Source of the DNA: Oceaniferula marina
GTDB taxonomy: Bacteria > Verrucomicrobiota > Verrucomicrobiia > Verrucomicrobiales > Akkermansiaceae
DNA length: 64,000 nt
NCBI RefSeq assembly: GCF_013391475.1
Contig: NZ_JACBAZ010000002.1
Coordinates: 835,837-899,836, forward strand
Reading direction: 5' to 3'
A program made the translations under genes and the position numbers. How positions within the stretch are numbered: the stretch's first letter is position 1; every line of letters starts with the position of its first letter. This document shows positions 1-8,024 of the stretch, piece after piece. A model generated the notes under the pieces. The model saw nothing but the letters and a program-made list of their open reading frames with translations. It had not been told where the DNA came from and did no database searches.

Positions 1-90
1 GGGGCAATATCAGGCACTCTGGGATGGTGGGCATGCCTCGACGGCGGGTTCATTCCCAGTGGCCACCTCTATGTGGCGTTGATCCGGTGA
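1..90 (+). CDS. C-terminal end of an upstream protein (partial)
   Basis: The first 90 bases are open in frame 1 and end in TGA. They encode 29 residues that are hydrophobic and rich in Gly and Trp (…GWWACLDGGF…LYVALIR), consistent with the last membrane segment of a protein beginning before the window. The reading frame is short, so this could be chance. The family cannot be named. Confidence 0.4.
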   Translation, partial: GAISGTLGWWACLDGGFIPSGHLYVALIR

Positions 91-103
91 ATAATCAACC
101 CAA

Positions 104-142
104 CAAATAAAAAAACCCGCCACTGAGTGATCAGGGCGGGTT
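104..142 (-). terminator. Rho-independent terminator of the TIGR04073 gene
   Basis: AACCCGCC (114-121) and GGCGGGTT (135-142) form a perfect 8-bp stem. Read on the minus strand the stem is followed by a U-run given by the A-tract at 108-115. It lies about 40 bp after the stop of the minus-strand gene ending at 182. It could also act weakly for the plus-strand gene ending at 90. Confidence 0.8.
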
Positions 143-181
143 GAAATGATTAATGAATCGTTCTATCGACGAGCTAGAAGA

Positions 182-610
182 TTAAAACTTCTGCACACGT
201 GAATAGATAAATGCCTCAGCTCCCAGAGATGGTGGGAACTCAGAGAGTCCGTCACTTGGGTTCATCTCGATACGGTGATCTTCACCACAACGCTCGTATG
301 GTGGTTTGAAGGTTCCGTGGTAGGTTGGGCAGTGGAAAGTGAACAGTTCGTAGAAACCATAGCCAAGACGCTTGAAGGCGCGGCGTGTGCCATCGGCTAC
401 ACCATAGGTGGATGCAGCTTTGCGGCCGTGTTCTTCGTTTTTACGGACGACTTGTTCAGGGATCTCAACGACTCCATAGATAATGTTGCTCAGGGCGCGA
501 CCCAGCTTACGGGTAGAGGTGTAGGTGGATCCAGGGGATGCCTGAATATCAGCCATCACGCCGGATGCTGTACAGAGAATTGCTGCTGCGATCGTAAGTG
601 CTTTTTTCAT
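182..610 (-). CDS. Exosortase system-associated protein, TIGR04073 family
   Basis: A 142-residue secreted protein of unknown biochemical function. The start at 610 (MKKALTIAAAILC…) begins a clear signal peptide with likely cleavage after GVMA; the longer reading frame to 661 adds only an unlikely leader. The mature part has the pattern I recall for TIGR04073: RKLGRALSNIIYGVVEIPE, a central basic stretch around RRAFKRLGYGFYEL, and a C-terminal THP-like segment (HCPTYHGTFKPPYE). Members are found in Verrucomicrobia and Lentisphaerae that carry exosortase/PEP-CTERM systems. No exosortase is in this window. It lies downstream of the RND pump on the same strand but is separated by 170 bp and a hairpin, so it is probably transcribed separately, and it has its own terminator. 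Confidence 0.75.
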   Translation of the reverse strand: MKKALTIAAAILCTASGVMADIQASPGSTYTSTRKLGRALSNIIYGVVEIPEQVVRKNEEHGRKAASTYGVADGTRRAFKRLGYGFYELFTFHCPTYHGTFKPPYERCGEDHRIEMNPSDGLSEFPPSLGAEAFIYSRVQKF

Positions 611-722
611 CGTGTTTGGATAGTGAACACTCGCTGGCGGAGTGGCAATCGAAAAATTCAATTTTTCGAAAAAAACAAATGGCTCCCAAATATCGAAAAC
701 CCTAGGTTTTTACAGGGGTCGA

Positions 723-753
723 CACCCTCGGGCTCGTTTAAACTCCGAGGGTG
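723..753 (-). terminator. Stem-loop after the RND gene, possible terminator
   Basis: CACCCTCGG (723-731) and CCGAGGGTG (745-753) form a perfect 9-bp stem about 30 bp beyond the stop of the minus-strand RND gene. No U-run follows on the minus strand, so this is either a Rho-assisted terminator or an mRNA 3'-end stabiliser. Confidence 0.4.
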
Positions 754-781
754 GCTGTGGTCACTCTACATGCGTTTAAGC

Positions 782-3700
782 TTATGCTTTTTCTTTTTTA
801 CCCGAGATTTTATCGCTGATTGATTGAATCATGGCATAGATCATCGGCACGGCAACCAGGCTGACGATGGTGGCAACCAGAAGTCCAAAACACACCGTGG
901 TTCCGAGAACTTTGCGGCTTTCGGCCCCGGCTCCGGATGCAATCAAGAGGGGGAGAACGCCAAGGATAAAGGAAAAGGCGGTCATCAAAACGGCACGAAA
1001 TCGGATTTTAACCGCACTGATCGCAGCTTCCATTGTACTCATGCCGGATTGCCTTTGCTGCATGGCAAATTCAACAATCAGAATGGCACTTTTTGTGGCC
1101 AAGCCGATGAGCAAGACGATACCAACCTGGGTGTAGATGTTATTGGTCATGTCTCGGGCATTCAGACCAATCACGGCACCGAGCAAGGCGGTGGGGACCG
1201 AGAGACAGACCGCGATCGGGATACTCCAGCTTTCGTATTGGGCTGCCAGTACGAGGTAAACCATCAGGATGGAGAAGCCGAAGATGCCGGCCATGGCGAG
1301 TGGGTTGATATTGCGCTCCTGGAATGAGAGGTCGGTCCAGGAGTAGCCCATGGTGGTGGGAAGGCTCTTATCGGAGAGGTCTTCCATGATTTTCAGTGCT
1401 TCACCGGAGCTGAAACCAGGGGCGGCTTCACCATTAATCTTGATCGCGGGATACAGGTTGAATCGGGTGATCGTCTGTGGCCCCAGAACTTCTTCAACCG
1501 AGGCAAAGGTTCCGATGGGGATCATGGCATTATTGGCCCCTCGGACTTTGAGGTTTTTGATGTCCTCAGGTTCCATGCGGAAGTTCGTGTCTGCTTGGGC
1601 TGTGACCCGGAAGACCCGGCCGAACTTGGTGTAATCGTTGATATATGAAGAGCCGAGGGCGATGGTCAGGGTGTCATAGACATCGCTGAGTTTGACTCCC
1701 CGTTTGTTGACCTGTTCACGGTCGATGTCGATGTTGAGCTGCGGAGCGGTGGCTCGGTAGGTGGTGTTGACTTTCTGCAGGCCGGTTTGGGAGTTGCCAT
1801 CGGTGATGACCTGAATGGCGGACTGTTGCAGGGACGCTACTCCGGCTCCCTGCCGGTCTTGGAGCATGTAAGTGAAGCCCGCGGAGGTTCCCAATCCTGG
1901 TAGCGAAGGCATGGGGAAGGCAAAGGCGATGGCTTCGCCAATGCCGGACAGCCGCTGGTTCATTTGGCCGATGATTGAATTCTGGTGTTGCTCTGGCACA
2001 GGACGTTCCTCCCAATCTTTGAAGACGACAAACATCATGCCCGAGTTGGGTGCTGAGGCCCCGTCAATCATGGAGTAACCGCCGACACCCAGAACGTTTT
2101 CAACCCCCTCAATTTCGAGGATTTGCTTGGTGGCTTCGGCGAGGACTTCATCGGTGCGCTGCAATGAGGCGCCATCTGGAAGCTGAATATTGACCACGCA
2201 GTATCCCTCGTCTTCCTGGGGCACGAAACTGGTGGGCATATTGCCGAACCCCATCACCGCAAGAGCCACGATGCCCGAGAACACGGCAGCTCCGATCAAC
2301 GATCGCCGGATGGCTGTTTGTACGGCCTGGGCGGTGATATTGGTGGAGGTTTCGACACCTCGGTTGAAGAAAGCAAAGAGTTTGCCCGGCTGTTTGGTGT
2401 TTTTCTTCAGTAGGATCGAGCAGAGCGCCGGGCTGAGGGTCAGGGCGTTAATCGAGCTGAAGACGGTGGCGATGGAAATGGTGATGGCAAATTGTTTGAA
2501 CAAGGTGCCAGTGATACCGGGAATGAAAACGGTGGGCACAAAAACCGCCAACAGAACCAGGGTGGTGGCAATGACCGGACCGGAAACCTCACGCATCGAA
2601 ACGATTGCCGCTTCCTGCGGAGATTTACCTTCGTGGATATGGCGGATCACGTTTTCCACCACCACAATGGCGTCATCGACCACGATACCAATGACGAGCA
2701 CCAAGCCGAAGAGGGTGAATTGGTTGATCGAGAAGCCCATCGCCAGAAGCACGGCAAAGGTGCCGACCAGAGAGACCGGGATGGTGACCGATGGAATAAT
2801 GGTCGCCCGCATGTTTTGGAGGAAAATGTAGACGGTCAGCACCACTAGTAGCAGGGTTACAAACAGAGTGACAACCACCTCTTTGATCGAGGCCGAAACC
2901 ACATCCGTGGAATCGTAAATGACCCGATACTCAACCCCGGAGGGGAAGTTTGCCGAGAGTTGCTCGAAGCGTTGCTTCACCCCATTGGCCACATCCATGA
3001 CATTGGTCCCAGGGATCTGGTAAATGGCAAGAGCGGCCGAGGCCTCATTGTTGACCGTCGAACTGAAGTTGTAACTCTCCGAGCCCTCTTCGATACGAGC
3101 GACGTCCTTAATCCGGATGAGGCGTTTGTCCGAGGTGGATTTGAGCACAATATTGCCAAACTCTTCTTCAGTGAGTAGTCGTCCCGGAGTGGTGACAATG
3201 TACTCGAGGTCGGTCCCGGTTGTTGCCGGCGGAGCTCCGATTCTTCCGGCCGCGACCTGCATATTCTGCCCACGTGCAGCAGCGACGATATCCGAGGGCG
3301 TCAGTCCCCGGATGGTGAGTTTATCGACATCGAGCCAGAGTCGCATCGAGGTTTGACCGACGCCGAACACGCGGACGTCACCCACACCGTCGACCCGGGC
3401 GATTTCGTCCCGCAGTTGTTGATAGGCGTAGTTGGAGAGGAAAGCGGCATCATACTTGCTTTTGCCGGTTTCAGGATCCTTTGGTGAGGTGATGGCGGCG
3501 AAAATGGCAATGTCCGAGGACTTTTTCCGCACGGTGACGCCACGGCGCTTGACCTCTTCGGGCAGGCGGGCTTCCGCCAGGGTCACCCGGTTTTGGACGA
3601 GCACATTGGCTGTGTCGAGGTCGGTTCCCGGCTGGAAGGTGACGGTGAGGACCATCATACCGTCGTTGCCGCAGACCGACGACATATAAAGCATGTTTTC

Positions 3701-3919
3701 CACGCCGTTGACTTCGGTTTCGATGGGGGCTGCCACGGTGTCGGATACGGTGGCGGCGTCCGCACCCGGGTAGGTGGCGGTGATGGAGATGGTTGGTGGG
3801 GCGATGTCTGGATAGCGCGCAATCGGCAGGGCAAGCATGCTTACCAGACCGACCACGATGATGACGATGGAGATGACCGTTGCAAAGACCGGCCGGCGAA
3901 TGAAAAACTCACTGAACAT
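782..3919 (-). CDS. RND efflux transporter, HAE1/AcrB family inner-membrane pump
   Basis: A 1045-residue proton-driven multidrug exporter of the AcrB/MexB type, the usual length for the family. The N-terminus MFSEFFIRRPVFATVISI is the classic HAE1 first helix. Around residue 410 the TM4 pair VVDDAIVVVENV carries the two proton-relay aspartates, and near the C-terminus ATKSAILIVEFA retains the TM10 lysine. Two large periplasmic loops lie between TM1/TM2 and TM7/TM8. The adaptor gene lies immediately upstream, 15 bp away, so the two form an operon. No outer-membrane TolC-like gene is nearby, so the pump probably borrows one encoded elsewhere. The substrate cannot be inferred from sequence. Confidence 0.95.
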   Translation of the reverse strand: MFSEFFIRRPVFATVISIVIIVVGLVSMLALPIARYPDIAPPTISITATYPGADAATVSDTVAAPIETEVNGVENMLYMSSVCGNDGMMVLTVTFQPGTDLDTANVLVQNRVTLAEARLPEEVKRRGVTVRKKSSDIAIFAAITSPKDPETGKSKYDAAFLSNYAYQQLRDEIARVDGVGDVRVFGVGQTSMRLWLDVDKLTIRGLTPSDIVAAARGQNMQVAAGRIGAPPATTGTDLEYIVTTPGRLLTEEEFGNIVLKSTSDKRLIRIKDVARIEEGSESYNFSSTVNNEASAALAIYQIPGTNVMDVANGVKQRFEQLSANFPSGVEYRVIYDSTDVVSASIKEVVVTLFVTLLLVVLTVYIFLQNMRATIIPSVTIPVSLVGTFAVLLAMGFSINQFTLFGLVLVIGIVVDDAIVVVENVIRHIHEGKSPQEAAIVSMREVSGPVIATTLVLLAVFVPTVFIPGITGTLFKQFAITISIATVFSSINALTLSPALCSILLKKNTKQPGKLFAFFNRGVETSTNITAQAVQTAIRRSLIGAAVFSGIVALAVMGFGNMPTSFVPQEDEGYCVVNIQLPDGASLQRTDEVLAEATKQILEIEGVENVLGVGGYSMIDGASAPNSGMMFVVFKDWEERPVPEQHQNSIIGQMNQRLSGIGEAIAFAFPMPSLPGLGTSAGFTYMLQDRQGAGVASLQQSAIQVITDGNSQTGLQKVNTTYRATAPQLNIDIDREQVNKRGVKLSDVYDTLTIALGSSYINDYTKFGRVFRVTAQADTNFRMEPEDIKNLKVRGANNAMIPIGTFASVEEVLGPQTITRFNLYPAIKINGEAAPGFSSGEALKIMEDLSDKSLPTTMGYSWTDLSFQERNINPLAMAGIFGFSILMVYLVLAAQYESWSIPIAVCLSVPTALLGAVIGLNARDMTNNIYTQVGIVLLIGLATKSAILIVEFAMQQRQSGMSTMEAAISAVKIRFRAVLMTAFSFILGVLPLLIASGAGAESRKVLGTTVCFGLLVATIVSLVAVPMIYAMIQSISDKISGKKEKA

Positions 3920-3934
3920 GATGGTGGCAGGGGG

Positions 3935-5179
3935 TTAGTTGTTCGGAGCTTTTTCGGTTCCTGCAGCTTTGGCATTAGCATCCTCAGCTTTGGGCTTGTC
4001 AGAAGCGGCCTTGGTATTCTGTTCCTTTTCAGGTTCTGCCGGGGGCATCGGACTAGGGTCGACGACGATGCCTTCACGAACGCGCTGAAGCCCCTGGACA
4101 ATGACTTTTTCCTTACCGGTCAGTCCTTCTTTGATGATGCGGAGTCGATTCACGCTATCGCCGAGAGTCAGGTTTTTGCGAACCACTTTATTGTCTTTGT
4201 CCACGATGAGGGCGAAGTGTCCACCGAGGTCTTGCTGGATGGCGATTGCGGGGATGAGGACGGAATCTTTACTGGAGGCCGGGCTGGGGACTTTGACTTT
4301 AACAAAAAGCCCGTCGGCAAGTTTTTCCTCGGGATTGGGAACAATGGCCCGGATCCGGATGGTTCCGGTGTCGGCGTCCAGTTTGTTGTCAGCATAATCA
4401 ATGGTGGCCGGATGTTCATACGGGGTTCCGTTTGCGAGTGTCAGGGTTACCTGGGTCGATCCCGGTTGATTGGCCTGCATGGCTTTACGGTCTTTCAGGT
4501 AGAGCAGGGCCATTCGTTCGTTGATATCAAAGTAGACCCGCAGGGTGTCATCTTGGACAATGGTGCTGAGCAGGGTGGCTTCATTGTTGCCTACCAGGTT
4601 GAATTGATCGACCTCGAGTTCGGAAATACGTCCTGAGATTGGAGCGGTGATTTTGCACCAACTGAGGGTTTCCTTGGCATCAATCACGGAGGCTTCGGCA
4701 GATTTAACCAAGGCATTGGCGGCGTCGACGTCAGCTTTGGCGGCGTCAATTTGGATCTTTGAAATGGCTTCGGCGGCCGTTTGGCGTCGCTGCAGGGTGA
4801 TTTCTGCAATATCGAGATCGGCTTTGGCTTTGGCGAGGTTGCCTTCGGCTGCTTTCAAGGCGGCCTGGTAGGGGATATCATCGATGCCAAAGACGACGGT
4901 GCCTTCCTTGATGCGATGACCGGGTTTGAAATCCGGGCTGACGGTGTTGAGGATGCCTTTGACTCTGGCTCTGAGTTCGACCGTTTGCAGTGCTTCGAGA
5001 TGTCCGGGGAACTCGAAGTAGGTCATCTGGTCACGCACGATAGGCGTTTGCACACCGACCGGGGTAGGCGGGGGAGGGGCGAAGGTGTTTTTTTCTCCGC
5101 AGGATAAGAATAGGGGGCTCGTGGCGCTGAGGGAGAGACTCAGAAGGAGTGCGTGACGAAGGTGGCATGTGGCTTTCAT
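3935..5179 (-). CDS. RND efflux periplasmic adaptor (HlyD/AcrA family) lipoprotein
   Basis: A 414-residue membrane-fusion protein that links the RND pump to an outer-membrane channel. The start at 5179 (MKATCHLRHALLL…) gives a signal peptide and the lipobox LFLSC, so the mature protein is lipid-anchored; an upstream in-frame ATG at 5263 would add a leader translated from a tandem repeat and is unlikely. The order is a barrel-sandwich half (FPGHLEALQTVELRARVKG), an alpha-helical hairpin (AEGNLAKAKADLDIAE… and following), the second lipoyl half (WCKITAPISGRISEL), then beta-barrel and membrane-proximal domains. The last 45 residues are a low-complexity Pro/Glu/Lys/Ala tail. The RND gene follows after 15 bp. 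Confidence 0.92.
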   Translation of the reverse strand: MKATCHLRHALLLSLSLSATSPLFLSCGEKNTFAPPPPTPVGVQTPIVRDQMTYFEFPGHLEALQTVELRARVKGILNTVSPDFKPGHRIKEGTVVFGIDDIPYQAALKAAEGNLAKAKADLDIAEITLQRRQTAAEAISKIQIDAAKADVDAANALVKSAEASVIDAKETLSWCKITAPISGRISELEVDQFNLVGNNEATLLSTIVQDDTLRVYFDINERMALLYLKDRKAMQANQPGSTQVTLTLANGTPYEHPATIDYADNKLDADTGTIRIRAIVPNPEEKLADGLFVKVKVPSPASSKDSVLIPAIAIQQDLGGHFALIVDKDNKVVRKNLTLGDSVNRLRIIKEGLTGKEKVIVQGLQRVREGIVVDPSPMPPAEPEKEQNTKAASDKPKAEDANAKAAGTEKAPNN

Positions 5180-5214
5180 GGCATGTGCAGAGTGATGGGT
5201 GATACGGGGGTAAA

Positions 5215-5248
5215 GGAAAGGCTGGAAAGGCTGGAAAGGCTGGGAAGG
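5215..5248. repeat. 9-bp tandem repeat (GGAAAGGCT, about 3.7 copies)
   Basis: Three exact copies of GGAAAGGCT followed by a degenerate fourth lie 36-69 bp upstream of the adaptor start, in its presumed 5' region. The unit length is a multiple of three, so the repeat would read as Pro-Phe-Gln if the upstream ATG were used. Length changes here could alter promoter spacing. Confidence 0.8.
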
Positions 5249-5359
5249 AAAACATGGATGCATGCGAGCTCTTCAAGCCTTGGTTGGGTGGTGGGAGGTT
5301 CGAGTCGCAGCTTTGAGCTCTGAAGTTTGGCTATGATGTCTAGTGCATGAGTGTTGCAC

Positions 5360-5401
5360 AAAAAAAGGCCAACGCCTCGGATTATACTCCGAGGGATGGC
5401 C
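5360..5401 (-). terminator. Rho-independent terminator of the kinase gene
   Basis: CCTCGGA (5375-5381) and TCCGAGG (5388-5394) form a perfect stem, extended by GGCC (5367-5370) with GGCC (5398-5401). On the minus strand it runs into seven U residues from the A-tract at 5360-5366. It lies about 35 bp after the stop of the minus-strand kinase gene. Confidence 0.88.
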
Positions 5402-5434
5402 TGTAGGTCAAATGAAAAATGTTAGCCGGATGAA

Positions 5435-7843
5435 TTACTTCGTTTTGTCGATATTGCGTTCGACGCGTTCTTTGGCTTGTTCTGCCTTGTCGATGACTTC
5501 GTCGTTGCTGTCTTTAATGTATTTATCGAGGATGACGAGTGCCCAGTTCTGGTTTTGATTTGCGAGCCCCTGAATAATGCGGACTTTTTCCTTGGATGAG
5601 GTGGCGGTGTCGGCGAGAGAACGCCAGAGGTCGCCCAGGTCATCAGGGTCGCGGTCGCGATCCATGGTCAGGAAGCGGTAGGCACTGGTGAAGGCTTTTT
5701 TGCGTAAGTCCGTGCTGTCGGTTTCATCAATGAAGGTGGTGAGTATTTCGAACTGGGAGTCATCTGCCCATTTGCCGAGTGCGGCGATCGCTGCGTTTTG
5801 CATCGCGAGATCGTCAGAATTGAGCGCTTTTTCAACGGTTGATCCAGCTTTCTCTCCTCCGGCAAAGGCGAGCAGTCTCAGCAAGGCATACTTTGCCGGG
5901 GTGTCGTCCAATGTAGAGATGTAGGAGTTATTGATGATGTTGCCGAATTTTTCTTTGCTTGAGGACTCTTCGATGATTTTGGCAACTGCACTTTCAGTGG
6001 CGCTGCGAATACCATCGTTGTCGGTGTTTTTCAACAAAGAGAGGAAATCGCCAAGGTAGTCTTCAGCACTGGGGCCCTCGCAGGAGGATTTGGCGGCGAG
6101 AATGGCCTGGGTGGCCTCGTTCGGGTGTTTGGTTTCGAGCGCAAAGTCGAGCAACGGCTTGATGTTGGATGGCTTTTTGCGTCGGGTCATGACGTATTTG
6201 AACAGATCGGAGCGCAGGCCGGGATCGGTTCTGACGGTCGTGATGTGTTCGACGATGATGGCATCGGCGTCAAAGCTGTCTCCGACAGCGTAGGCGAGAG
6301 CCGCACGCTGGGTGGTGCGCTCTTTTTCAGCGAACGTAATGTCTGTTGCCCGGTCGAGGATGATTTGCAGGGTTTTCTGGTCAAGCTTGAAGCCATCCTG
6401 GAGTTTGCCGTTGTCATAGAGCTCCTTGGCGTCGGCCATGGCATTGGTGTAGAGCTTGGCGGCCTTGCGTTTGTCGAGCTGATCTTTGATGACCACGCCG
6501 GTGACGATGATGACCAGTGCGAGTAGACCGATGATTGTCCATTTGGCGACGGGGGGAAGCCCTTTTTTAGGTGCTTCCACGACGATGCCTTCCGCGGCTT
6601 GTGCTTCCTGTGCCTGTGGTGGCATACCCGCCTGTGCGGCGGTTCCCGCTTGCGGAGGTTGTGGTCCGGTGCCGAGTTGGGCGACCTGGGGAGCCGTTCC
6701 TGGTTGGGCGGTTTGTCCACCGGTGATGGGTTGGGCTGCTTGAAGTTGTGGTCCGGTTGCCGGCTGAGCGGCGGGTTGCACCTGTTGGGCTGCGGTGTGG
6801 ACGTTCTGGGTTGCGTTGGGTGGAGCAATCGGTTGCTGTGATGTCAGTGGATTGACCGCTTGGGTTGAGGTTTGAGGGGTGACGGGTGAGGTGGCAGCGG
6901 TTGGTTGGGCTGCTGTGCCGGCTTCGGGGAAAAGGAGCTTGGGAGCTCCAGCGGCTGGGGCTCCAGCGGGTGCTGCATCCGGGTTGTCGGCGGAAACAGT
7001 GATCGGTTGGGTCGACTGTTGGTCGAGGAGTAGGAAGCGTCCGAGGGCTTCGCGGGCATCCTGCGGACGGGCGCTCATTTCACGCTCGATGTGCCACATA
7101 ATCCAGTCGGCTCCCCATTTGGGGATGTCGGGGCGGAGTTCGTGAAGGGGGGTGACGTGATGCTGGAGGTGGCTGGCCATGACGGCTGCGGCCGTGTCTC
7201 CATTGAATGGGTATTCGCCGGTGAGGGCAAAGTAGTAGAGGCAACCCATCGAATACATGTCGGTGCACTTGTCCAGCGGGATCCGCTCGAACTGCTCGGG
7301 AGCCATGAAGAAAATCGAACCAAACACCGCGTCGCCATGAGCAATCGTCTGAAGAGAGGGGGCCGCGGAGAACTTTGCCAGACCAAAGTCCACGATTTTG
7401 ATTTGGAATTTACCGGAGGGTAACCAGCAGACCATAATGTTACTGGGTTTCAAGTCCCGGTGGACCAGGTCGAGATCCTGGGCTGCGATCAAGGCTTCCT
7501 GGCTTTGCAGGGCCACTTCGCGTAGGTCGTCCCAGGTCATGGTGGCGCGTTCGACCATTTCGTCGAGGGTGCGGCCGTGGATCAGCTCCATGACAACGTA
7601 GGGGCCGTCAGAGTCGATGCCGGCGTCGTAAACGGTGACGATGTGTGGGTGCTGGACTGATGAAAGGGCCGTGGCCTCTTTCAGCAGACTTTTGGTGGCG
7701 TCTTCCTGATCTTCATAGCCACCGTCGGCCAAGACCCGTTTGATGGCCACATCACGGTTGAGATGAGTATCATAGGCGTGGTAAACCGCTCCAACTCCGC
7801 CTTCTCCGATTTTACCCTTAATTTCGTACCGCTCAGTGCTCAT
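5435..7843 (-). CDS. Transmembrane Ser/Thr protein kinase with helical-repeat sensor domain
   Basis: An 802-residue Hanks-type (PknB-like) kinase. The kinase domain spans about residues 7-270: glycine loop GEGGVGAV (13-20), VAIK lysine at 35, HRDLKPSN from 128, DFG at 152-154 and APE at 181-183, all intact. A 160-residue linker rich in Ala, Pro, Gln and Thr follows, then one membrane helix at about 435-455 (WTIIGLLALVIIVTGVVI). The extracytoplasmic part (about 460-802) is helical and looks like HEAT/Armadillo repeats (AIAALGKWADDSQFEIL…), not the PASTA repeats of PknB. It is probably a receptor kinase whose outer part binds a protein. It is divergent from the ClpX-like operon, sharing a 180-bp promoter region. 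Confidence 0.9.
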   Translation of the reverse strand: MSTERYEIKGKIGEGGVGAVYHAYDTHLNRDVAIKRVLADGGYEDQEDATKSLLKEATALSSVQHPHIVTVYDAGIDSDGPYVVMELIHGRTLDEMVERATMTWDDLREVALQSQEALIAAQDLDLVHRDLKPSNIMVCWLPSGKFQIKIVDFGLAKFSAAPSLQTIAHGDAVFGSIFFMAPEQFERIPLDKCTDMYSMGCLYYFALTGEYPFNGDTAAAVMASHLQHHVTPLHELRPDIPKWGADWIMWHIEREMSARPQDAREALGRFLLLDQQSTQPITVSADNPDAAPAGAPAAGAPKLLFPEAGTAAQPTAATSPVTPQTSTQAVNPLTSQQPIAPPNATQNVHTAAQQVQPAAQPATGPQLQAAQPITGGQTAQPGTAPQVAQLGTGPQPPQAGTAAQAGMPPQAQEAQAAEGIVVEAPKKGLPPVAKWTIIGLLALVIIVTGVVIKDQLDKRKAAKLYTNAMADAKELYDNGKLQDGFKLDQKTLQIILDRATDITFAEKERTTQRAALAYAVGDSFDADAIIVEHITTVRTDPGLRSDLFKYVMTRRKKPSNIKPLLDFALETKHPNEATQAILAAKSSCEGPSAEDYLGDFLSLLKNTDNDGIRSATESAVAKIIEESSSKEKFGNIINNSYISTLDDTPAKYALLRLLAFAGGEKAGSTVEKALNSDDLAMQNAAIAALGKWADDSQFEILTTFIDETDSTDLRKKAFTSAYRFLTMDRDRDPDDLGDLWRSLADTATSSKEKVRIIQGLANQNQNWALVILDKYIKDSNDEVIDKAEQAKERVERNIDKTK

Positions 7844-8024
7844 GTTCTTTCAGAAATAATAAATCTGGACTGCTTTTTTAGTCTGATTTTCTGACTGTGC
7901 AATGCTGAATTTAAGATATTCACGCGGATTGCCGGAGGATTTTGAGAATAGAATGAAAAATTGGCCATGGATTGGTAGAAGTTTCTGTTGCGTGGCTATG
8001 GGAGCTGGTGGATACTCCGCGCGC

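Noticed and set aside
3593-4636. 347-codon plus-strand frame across the RND and adaptor genes
   Set aside because: It spans the junction of two well-supported minus-strand genes; the product is low-complexity (Gly/Asp/Phe).
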